From Pseudomonadales bacterium (GTDB lineage Bacteria; Pseudomonadota; Gammaproteobacteria; Pseudomonadales; Pseudohongiellaceae), in contig JALEHB010000221.1 of the NCBI GenBank assembly GCA_022763285.1, forward strand, positions 1 to 33,259: a DNA stretch of 33,259 nt, written 5' to 3'. The notes below the pieces were generated by a model, which was not told where the DNA came from, ran no database searches, and saw only the letters and a list, made by a program, of their open reading frames with translations. This document shows, in pieces, positions 8,643 through 15,961 of this stretch. A program made the position numbers and the translations under genes. Every line of letters begins with the position of its first letter. Within the stretch, counting starts at the first letter, position 1.

Positions 8643-9458
8643 ATGAGGCAGGGTTCTTTATACGAAACATTGTTCCAGATCGGTACGCTGATATTTGCCA
8701 TTATCATCGTCCATGCCAGCTATGTGACCGTGATCCGGCCCAATGCCGAACTGATCCAGGAACAGCAGAATGTCCTGCAGCAGACCGATGAGAACTTTGT
8801 GCCGGAACGATCGGTCTTTATTATTCTGCGAGACTTCGAGCAGGAGACCTGCATTATTCTGATGCTCTGGGCCATGTCCATTATCGGTATGAAAGCGGGC
8901 CACACCCTGCGCCAGCGATCGCTGCTGGACCGCACCCTGATACAGGTTTCCGATGGCATGAGTATCTTGCCGGAAGATGCGCGCAATTACGCCAGGCCGG
9001 TTCAGGCCCTGCCAGAAAAAGAAAAGGAATACCTGCTGCCCCGAGCTCTGCTCGCTGGCCTGCATCGTTTTCAAAGCACCCGTAATATCCAGGACGTATC
9101 CAATACGGTCAAGGATGTCTGTGAGACTGAAGCCGACCGCATGGAAACGGAACTCACCATCGTCCGCTATATCGCCTGGGCGATTCCATCCATTGGCTTT
9201 TTGGGTACGGTGCGGGGCATCGGTACCGCCCTGGGGCAGGCCTATCAGGCTGTGAGTGGCGATATTGTCGGCGTCACAGTCAGCCTGGGGGTCGCCTTCA
9301 ATTCAACCTTTGTGGCCCTGGTGGTGAGCATATTGCTGATGTTCCTGTTGCACCAGTTACAGCTGCTGCAGGATCGTCTGGTACTGGACAGCCAGAACTA
9401 TTGCGATGAGAAGCTCATTCGTCATCTGCAGGTGCCGGAGCGGGATAGTGAAGCATGA
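8643..9458 (+). CDS. MotA/TolQ/ExbB-type proton channel family protein
   Basis: 'YIAWAIPSIGFLGTVRGIGTALGQAYQ...GVTVSLGVAFNSTFVALVVSILLMFLLHQLQ' matches the MotA/TolQ/ExbB core (P..GFLGTV.GI ... T..al..si); additional N-terminal TMs. Confidence 0.9.
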   Translation: MRQGSLYETLFQIGTLIFAIIIVHASYVTVIRPNAELIQEQQNVLQQTDENFVPERSVFIILRDFEQETCIILMLWAMSIIGMKAGHTLRQRSLLDRTLIQVSDGMSILPEDARNYARPVQALPEKEKEYLLPRALLAGLHRFQSTRNIQDVSNTVKDVCETEADRMETELTIVRYIAWAIPSIGFLGTVRGIGTALGQAYQAVSGDIVGVTVSLGVAFNSTFVALVVSILLMFLLHQLQLLQDRLVLDSQNYCDEKLIRHLQVPERDSEA

Positions 9459-10798
9459 GCACCCGGGTCATTGAGCTCAATGACAGCGCCATCAAGCTTG
9501 GAGATGAAAGCGGTGTGCTCATCAGCAGTCCAGGCTTTGCCCTGGCCGATGACAAAATCATTCATCTGGGTGAGGAGGCGGAGCGGCAGGCGCGACTCAA
9601 ACCCACCAGCAGTTTTAACAAATACTGGCATGAACTGAGCCTCGAGCCCTATTCCGGCGCCGGCAGTTTTCGCCATTACGCGGATATCGCCCACGCCCAG
9701 CTCATGCACCTGGCTGAACACAGTGGCAGCGAGGGTGAAGTGATCTTTGCCGTGCCGGGCAGTTTCTCCCAACAGCAACTGGCCATCCTGCTGGGTATTG
9801 CACAACAGACCCCCCTGCGACCGGTGGGGGTGGTGGACTCAGCCCTGGCCGCCGCCATTGTCAGTGCCAGCGCCGAAAGAATTATCTATGTGGATATGCA
9901 GCTGCATCAGGTGGTGCTGACACGCCTGCTGCTGCGTGATGAGCAGCTGGAAAGTGAAGAGGTGATCCAGATTCCCGGCGTCGGCAGCCAGAATTTCATG
10001 GACTTGCTGATGCAACTGAGCACCGATCTGTTTATTCAGCAGTGCCGCTTCAATCCCCAGCACAATGCCGAGTCGGAACAGCAACTCTACAACGCCCTGC
10101 CAGCCTGGCTACGGCAGGAGGAGAACGAGCAGGGCTCGCTGGTGGTGGAGTTGAACAGTGGTGGCAATGTGCATACTGCCAAACTGCCCCGGGAGGAACT
10201 GGTGACTTCCCTGGCCGGGCATTACCGCAAGATTGATCAGCAGATTCAGGCCTTGCTGGGGGACCACGGTGCCCAGCTGTTGTTGAATCCAAACATGGCA
10301 GCCTTGCCCGGATTGAACCGGGCTTTCAATCACCATGCCGATCTGGTGGTGGTGGATGATCAGGCGGTGCTGCAGGGCAGCCTGCGCAGCAAGCAGCATA
10401 TTGCCCTGGGGGATGCCGGTATCCGCCGCATCAAACGTCTGCCGGTACATGATGAGCTGAAGCTGAAACTGGACAGCCAGCCGGACAAGGCCCAACTGCC
10501 AACCCATGTACTGCTTGACAATCAGGCCTGGGCCGCGGCCGATCTGACCCTGTTGTCCAGTGCCAGATCCGGCAATGGCCAGGCAGCCGGCAGCCTGGCG
10601 CTGAACCTGCCGGGCCTGCCGGAAGTACTGGCCAGACTGGAACGTCGCGGTTCGGCCCTGGTTCTCACTGAAGCCTGCAAGCAATTACGGCTGAACGCCG
10701 CGCCGGCAGAGACGCAGGTCAGCCTGAAGGCGGGCGACACACTCAGTTTCGAGGGACAGTCCCTGAGCCTGAACCTGATTCGGGTACATAATGTCTGA
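9455..10798 (+). CDS. Actin/Hsp70-fold-like protein with degenerate nucleotide-binding motifs
   Basis: N-term 'VIELNDSAIKL', 'EVIFAVPGSFSQQQLAILLGIAQQTPLRPVGVVDSALAAA', 'IIYVDMQLHQVVLTRL', 'LLLNPNMAALPGL' follow Hsp70/actin-like order; 4-bp ATGA overlap with the upstream gene. Confidence 0.65.
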   Translation: MSTRVIELNDSAIKLGDESGVLISSPGFALADDKIIHLGEEAERQARLKPTSSFNKYWHELSLEPYSGAGSFRHYADIAHAQLMHLAEHSGSEGEVIFAVPGSFSQQQLAILLGIAQQTPLRPVGVVDSALAAAIVSASAERIIYVDMQLHQVVLTRLLLRDEQLESEEVIQIPGVGSQNFMDLLMQLSTDLFIQQCRFNPQHNAESEQQLYNALPAWLRQEENEQGSLVVELNSGGNVHTAKLPREELVTSLAGHYRKIDQQIQALLGDHGAQLLLNPNMAALPGLNRAFNHHADLVVVDDQAVLQGSLRSKQHIALGDAGIRRIKRLPVHDELKLKLDSQPDKAQLPTHVLLDNQAWAAADLTLLSSARSGNGQAAGSLALNLPGLPEVLARLERRGSALVLTEACKQLRLNAAPAETQVSLKAGDTLSFEGQSLSLNLIRVHNV

Positions 10799-11891
10799 CA
10801 CCAAGAACAAGCGCCGCCGCGTCAATCCCCTCAGTCTGGCCTTTCTGGACGTGATGTTCTGTGGCTTTGGCGCGGTGATCCTGATTTTCCTGATTCTCGA
10901 TCACACCAGTACCATCGCCGAATCGGAATCCAATCCGGTACTGACGGCAGAAGTGAATTTGCTGCGCGAAGAAGTTCTGGAAGGGGAGGAGGGCCTGGTG
11001 CGCCTGCGCAACACCCTGTCGGATCTGGATCTTGAAGTGGTCACGGCCCAGGGGCTGGCTACCCGTATCCAGGAGCAGATCGATGACTTCCTGCAGGAGC
11101 TGGCGGCGCTGGAAAATACCAGTATCGCCAGTGAGGACAGTGTCGAGCAGTTGCGTTCGGATATTCAGCAACTGGAAGAGGAGCTGCGGCGCCTCAGGGC
11201 CGAAGCGGAACAGCAGGAAGGCAATAATGTGCGGCAGTTCATCGGCGACGGCAATCGCCAGTACCTGTCCGGCCTGTTTCTGGGTGGTCAGCGCATTCTG
11301 TTGCTGGTGGACAGCTCTGCCAGCATGCTGGACAGCACCCTGGTCAATATCATCCGCACCCGTAATATGAGCGATCAGCGCAAACGCAATGCACCAAAGT
11401 GGCAGCGTGTTGTCAAAACCGTGGACTGGATCACCACCCAGTTGCCTATTACCAGCCAGTACCAGCTCTGGCGTTTCGATGATGACTACAGCAGTGTGAT
11501 CGATGGCCCGGCTGACAGCTGGCTGGAGGTGGCAGACCGGGACCTGCTCAATGAAGCCATTGACCAAGTCCGACAGCTGGTCCCCGAAGATGGCACCAAT
11601 CTGGAGCAGGTGTTCGCGGCAGTGGCCGGCATGAGCCCCTTGCCTGACAATATATTCCTGATTACCGACGGTCTGCCCACCCTTAACGGGCGTAACAGTT
11701 CTGACAGCGTAATCACCCCAAGACGCCGGCTGGAGTTGTTCGAAGACGCAGTTGAAGTGCTTCCCGAGGGAATTCCGGTCAATATAATACTGATGCCCCT
11801 GGAAGGAGATCCGAGTGCCGCCGCCGCCTACTGGCAATTGGCACAATACTCGCAAGGTTCCTTTTTGACTCCTTCAAAGGACTGGCCCTAG
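10791..11891 (+). CDS. N-terminal-TM (FLDV motif), coiled-coil, vWA-domain protein, paralog 1
   Basis: 'LSLAFLDVMFCGFGAVILIFLIL' TM, long coiled coil, vWA MIDAS 'LLLVDSSASM' (DxSxS) and 'IFLITDGLPT'; overlaps the upstream gene by 8 bp. Confidence 0.85.
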   Translation: MSDTKNKRRRVNPLSLAFLDVMFCGFGAVILIFLILDHTSTIAESESNPVLTAEVNLLREEVLEGEEGLVRLRNTLSDLDLEVVTAQGLATRIQEQIDDFLQELAALENTSIASEDSVEQLRSDIQQLEEELRRLRAEAEQQEGNNVRQFIGDGNRQYLSGLFLGGQRILLLVDSSASMLDSTLVNIIRTRNMSDQRKRNAPKWQRVVKTVDWITTQLPITSQYQLWRFDDDYSSVIDGPADSWLEVADRDLLNEAIDQVRQLVPEDGTNLEQVFAAVAGMSPLPDNIFLITDGLPTLNGRNSSDSVITPRRRLELFEDAVEVLPEGIPVNIILMPLEGDPSAAAAYWQLAQYSQGSFLTPSKDWP

Positions 11892-11902
11892 AGAGCAGAG
11901 TG

Positions 11903-12907
11903 ATGCGACGCAAGAACCGGGAAACAGATTCCTTTACCGTGTCCTTTCTGGACGTGGCCTCCTGTGGGTTTGGCGCCATGATCATTCTGCTGATGATCAC
12001 CAAATCCCAGGCACCCATTACCCTGGAGTTTTCGGAAGTGACGCCCCAGGCCACCGTCAGTGAGTTGCAGGAGGAGTTGTTCGCCATACGCGGCGAAACC
12101 CGTATTCTCAACCGGGAGCTGAATGCCAAGCAGGAGCAGCTGTCGGCCCTGGATGAGCGTATTGCCCGCCTGCGCCGGGATCTGAATGATGTGCAGGGCC
12201 GATATGAGGCAACCGCCCAGCTTTCCGAGGAGAATTCTGAAGAGTATGGTCAGTTGGCCATCGCCCGTCAGTCCCTGACCGAGGAGATGCAGCGTCTGCT
12301 GGCCAACACTGTGGCGCCGGAGAACAATGCCATTGGCGGGGTACCGGTGGACAGCGAGTACATCATCTTTGTGATTGATACCTCCGGCAGTATGTTCAAC
12401 AACCCCAGCTGGGGGAAAATGCTGGGGGTCATCGACGATACCCTCAATGTCTATCCGGAAGTGAAGGGAATCCAGGTCATGAATGACATGGGCGACTATA
12501 TGTTCGACAGCTACCGGGGAGACTGGATCCCGGATACACCCGGCCGTCGCACTCAGATACTGAACACCCTGCGCAGCTGGAATCCCTACAGCAACAGTAG
12601 CCCTGTAGAAGGTGTGACACGGGCAATAAATACCTTTTATTCCCCGGACAGGAAAATTAGTATCTACGTACTGGGCGATGATTTTCAGCCCGGTGGCTCC
12701 ATCGAGGAAGTGCTGAATACCATTGACCGCATCAATGTGGAGGATGCGGACGGCAATCGCCTGGTACGTATCCATGGCATTGGCTTTCCGACCATTTTCG
12801 CGGGGCCCCAGCGCTTCCAGCAGAGTGTTTATCGCTACTCAACACTGATGCGCGAGATGACACAAAGAAATGGTGGTACATTTGTAGGGCTGAACGACTT
12901 TCGCTGA
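11903..12907 (+). CDS. N-terminal-TM (FLDV motif), coiled-coil, vWA-domain protein, paralog 2
   Basis: 'FTVSFLDVASCGFGAMIILLMIT' TM, coiled coil, vWA MIDAS 'IIFVIDTSGSM'; GTG 11900 / ATG 11903 start. Confidence 0.85.
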   Translation: MRRKNRETDSFTVSFLDVASCGFGAMIILLMITKSQAPITLEFSEVTPQATVSELQEELFAIRGETRILNRELNAKQEQLSALDERIARLRRDLNDVQGRYEATAQLSEENSEEYGQLAIARQSLTEEMQRLLANTVAPENNAIGGVPVDSEYIIFVIDTSGSMFNNPSWGKMLGVIDDTLNVYPEVKGIQVMNDMGDYMFDSYRGDWIPDTPGRRTQILNTLRSWNPYSNSSPVEGVTRAINTFYSPDRKISIYVLGDDFQPGGSIEEVLNTIDRINVEDADGNRLVRIHGIGFPTIFAGPQRFQQSVYRYSTLMREMTQRNGGTFVGLNDFR

Positions 12908-12947
12908 ACGGTTTCGCAACTCTCAGTGCGAACGGGATTATCAGGCA

Positions 12948-13595
12948 ATGACGATGAACAGATTGACAGGCAAGACTACTTACACAGGCTGGTTGCGGGC
13001 AACGTTGCTGCTGCCCCTGGCACTGCTTGCTGCCTGTGGTGTGAATAATGTTGTAATCGAAGGCAGCTTTCCGACCCCCAATATCGAACCTTTACCGATG
13101 ACGGTGGCGGTGTACTACGATGATGCCCTGCGCCAGTTCAGTTATATCGAATATTCCGAGACTGGCCAGGAGGAATACAATATCGAGAGCGGGGTCTCCC
13201 ATATTGCCCTGTTCGACGCCATCCTGCCGGCCATGTTCAGTGAGGTGCTTGTAGTCAATTCCCTGGAAGAGGCCCGCAGTGCCGAGGTGGATGCGGTTTT
13301 CGCACCCGCCATTGAAGAGTTTCAACTGGCACTTCCAGCCAAAACCAAGCTTGACGTTTATGAAGTGTGGATCAAATACAATATGCGTCTGGTGTCTGCC
13401 GATGGCGAATCTATCGCCGACTGGGTACTGACCTCCTATGGCAAGACACCGACTGCTACTTTCCGCTCGGAAGAAGCCGCCATCAACGACGCCGCCATCG
13501 TGGCGCTGCGTGATCTGGCATCCAGCTTCTCCCTGAGCTTTACCCAGGTACCGGAAGTACGAGACTGGTTAACTAGCCGTGGGATACGGACTTGA
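12948..13595 (+). CDS. Lipoprotein of unknown function
   Basis: Signal peptide with lipobox 'LLPLALLAACG'; one globular domain ('VYEVWIKYNMRLVSADGESIADWVLTSYGK'). Confidence 0.75.
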   Translation: MTMNRLTGKTTYTGWLRATLLLPLALLAACGVNNVVIEGSFPTPNIEPLPMTVAVYYDDALRQFSYIEYSETGQEEYNIESGVSHIALFDAILPAMFSEVLVVNSLEEARSAEVDAVFAPAIEEFQLALPAKTKLDVYEVWIKYNMRLVSADGESIADWVLTSYGKTPTATFRSEEAAINDAAIVALRDLASSFSLSFTQVPEVRDWLTSRGIRT

Positions 13596-13605
13596 TGTGA
13601 GGTGA

Positions 13606-14280
13606 GTGATGACTGCGCCTGTTGAGTTCAAAAATTTGAAACTGTTATTGGCCGCCGTTCTGGTCGGCCTGACCGCCTGTACCAGCACAACCGTGGATGA
13701 GTTTCGCCAGGGCGAGACGGGTATAGAAAGCCATGAGTCGGTGGTGATTCTGGGCCGCCGCCAGGCCAGTGACTATGAAACCCGTTCGGAGTTTGTGGAA
13801 TGTGTCGGAGACCGCATGGCAAGGGGTGATGATGCCCTCAGTGTGGTGCCGGAGCAGGAGTTTATTGACGCCATGTTCCCCTGGTTCGAACCGCGCACGG
13901 CGCCGCTGCGCACCCGTGATCTGGAACAGCTCATGGCCGAGGACGTGGTGGCCAACAAGATGAACGAATTCGGTATTCGCTACATTGTCTGGGTAGACGG
14001 ACAAACAGAGACTACAGACAGAGCGGGCTCTATCTCCTGTACCATTGGCCCCGGCGGCGGTGGCTGCTTTGGTTTTGGTACCTGGGAAGACGACGCCAAT
14101 TTTGATGCCCGGGTCTGGGATGTGGGTTCCCTGACCAATGTTGGCACTATCAATGCCGATGCTTCAGGGCAATCCTATCTGCCGGCCCTGGTCGTACCCA
14201 TACCATTGATTGCCAGAGTAGAGGCCAATGCCTGTAATCGCCTGGCAACCCAACTCAAACAGTTTGTAAACGGCAGTTAG
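13606..14280 (+). CDS. Lipoprotein of unknown function
   Basis: GTG 13606 or ATG 13609 start; lipobox 'LAAVLVGLTAC'; C-terminal 'GPGGGGCFGFGTWEDDANFDARVWDVGSL'. Confidence 0.7.
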   Translation: MMTAPVEFKNLKLLLAAVLVGLTACTSTTVDEFRQGETGIESHESVVILGRRQASDYETRSEFVECVGDRMARGDDALSVVPEQEFIDAMFPWFEPRTAPLRTRDLEQLMAEDVVANKMNEFGIRYIVWVDGQTETTDRAGSISCTIGPGGGGCFGFGTWEDDANFDARVWDVGSLTNVGTINADASGQSYLPALVVPIPLIARVEANACNRLATQLKQFVNGS

Positions 14281-14317
14281 ACAGGTTCCCGTTCCTGGCT
14301 GCCCTGAAGGTGGCAAT

Positions 14318-15820
14318 ATGTTGTATTCAGGAATTCTCAGTCCGGTGATTAGTCCTACCCGCAAGCTGGCCAGGTTAGCCCTGGCCTCGGGTCTTGCCCT
14401 GTTCTTGCTACAGGGCTGTGCGGTAAATCCCGCCACCGGCGATGCCAATATGGTGTTCATGTCGGAGAGCCGGGAAAAGGAAATCGGCGCCGAAGAGCAT
14501 GAAAAAATCCTCGCCAGCATGCCCATGTATGAAGACGAGGAACTGCTGGCCTATGTCAACAAGGTGGGCCAGCGGGTGGCAGCAGTCAGTCACCGTCCCG
14601 ACCTGGAATATCAGTTTTTCATCATCGACAGCCCGGACATCAATGCCATGGCATTGCCTGGCGGCTATGTCTATGTGAATCGCGGCCTGCTTACCTTCAT
14701 GAATGAGGAAGCAGAACTGGCTGCCGTTCTGGCCCATGAGATTGGTCACATCACCGCCCGCCACGCCGTGCAGCAACATGCCCGAGGCGCGCTGGCCAAT
14801 GCGGCTTCCACCGTCGGTGGTTTTGTCACCGCCGTGGCAACCGGCAGTGGCTACGTCGGTTCCCAGATCAGCCAGGTGACCTCAATATGGGCTCAGACCG
14901 GTCTCAGCGGTTTCGGCCGTGAAGGCGAGTTGGAGGCGGACAGCCTGGGGGCAGAGTACCTGCTCCGGGCGGGCTATGATCCGGCCAATATGATCGACGT
15001 CATCACCGTGCTGAAAAACCAGGAAGACTTCAATCGTCGTGTGCAGGGCAATCGTGGCAGCTATCACGGGGTCTTTGCCACCCACCCGCGCAATGACACC
15101 CGATTGCAGCAGGCCATTGCTGCCGTGGGAGATCTGGATGAAAGTGAGCTGGCCGAGACCGACGATGCAGGGTTTCGCAAGCACATCGATGGTCTGATTC
15201 TGGGTGAGAGCAATGCTGCCCGGCAGATGGATACTCGCAATCGCTATTACCAGACCCTGCTGGGTTACACCCTGGTATTTCCCGATGACTGGGCTATTAA
15301 TGAGACTACCACCACGGCCACCGCCGGGAATCCGGAAGTGGGCAATCTCAGGATTGAGGTGCAACGTCTGCAGCAGAACATAGAGCCACGTGTCTTCATA
15401 AGAGACGTACTGGGCATCGAGGGCTTGCAGAAATCCGAACCCCTGCAGCAGTATCGCCTGATCGGCCATACCGGCATGACCAGCAGCGCCAATGGCAAAG
15501 CCGAGCGAGTGGCGGTGATCTACTTTGGACCCCGGGCCTATATTCTGCGTGGTGAAATTCTGGACAACAGCGCCGTCGACGAGATCGATGACCTGTTGCT
15601 GGCCTCGATCCGGACCTTTCGACCGATTCAGGCCGGAGAAGCGGGTAACAGCCGGGAGCCGCGTATCCGCTATGTTCAGGCCAGCGAACACTTCGACTTC
15701 GCGGTGGTCGCCCAGAGCAGCCCACTGGGCCCCAATGCCGAGCCCATGCTGCGTCTTCTCAATGGCTACTATCCCAGTGGGCAGCCCGAAGCGGGCGAAT
15801 GGATCAAGCTGGTCGAGTAG
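14318..15820 (+). CDS. M48 family metalloprotease, predicted lipoprotein
   Basis: 'VLAHEIGHITARHAVQQHARG' (HExxH), downstream 'EGELEADSLGAEYLLRAGYD'; lipobox 'LALFLLQGC'; long C-terminal extension. Confidence 0.9.
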   Translation: MLYSGILSPVISPTRKLARLALASGLALFLLQGCAVNPATGDANMVFMSESREKEIGAEEHEKILASMPMYEDEELLAYVNKVGQRVAAVSHRPDLEYQFFIIDSPDINAMALPGGYVYVNRGLLTFMNEEAELAAVLAHEIGHITARHAVQQHARGALANAASTVGGFVTAVATGSGYVGSQISQVTSIWAQTGLSGFGREGELEADSLGAEYLLRAGYDPANMIDVITVLKNQEDFNRRVQGNRGSYHGVFATHPRNDTRLQQAIAAVGDLDESELAETDDAGFRKHIDGLILGESNAARQMDTRNRYYQTLLGYTLVFPDDWAINETTTTATAGNPEVGNLRIEVQRLQQNIEPRVFIRDVLGIEGLQKSEPLQQYRLIGHTGMTSSANGKAERVAVIYFGPRAYILRGEILDNSAVDEIDDLLLASIRTFRPIQAGEAGNSREPRIRYVQASEHFDFAVVAQSSPLGPNAEPMLRLLNGYYPSGQPEAGEWIKLVE

Positions 15821-15961
15821 GACCTTACTCCGGGCGGACCCCCTGCTCAATTTCCCTGCCGCTGCCCCATTTTGTTTTTACAGGGCGCAGGGTTACACTT
15901 GCTTGCAGGAAATTGGCGGGCTGGCAGGGAACAGGCCGGGAAACACAGGAAAACGGCAGCA

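Noticed and set aside
8643-9458. Standard Tol-Pal or ExbBD operon
   Set aside because: No tolR/exbD, tolA, tolB or pal next to it; partners carry vWA domains instead.
10743-11855. 370-aa minus-strand ORF opposite the first vWA gene
   Set aside because: Antisense to a well-supported coding gene; composition looks like a GC-rich shadow ORF with no recognisable domain.
8643-12907. Zorya-type defence system (ZorA/ZorB are MotA/MotB-like)
   Set aside because: No helicase/nuclease ZorC/D/E-like genes and no OmpA-like peptidoglycan domain on the partners; the surrounding genes are envelope proteins, not defence effectors.
12913-12932. Small inverted repeat TTCGCA...TGCGAA after the second vWA gene as a terminator
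   Set aside because: Only 6 bp, AT/GC-mixed, no U-tract; the following lipoprotein gene starts 16 bp later.
14882-15850. 322-aa minus-strand ORF opposite the M48 protease
   Set aside because: Shadow ORF of a clearly coding M48 protease gene.
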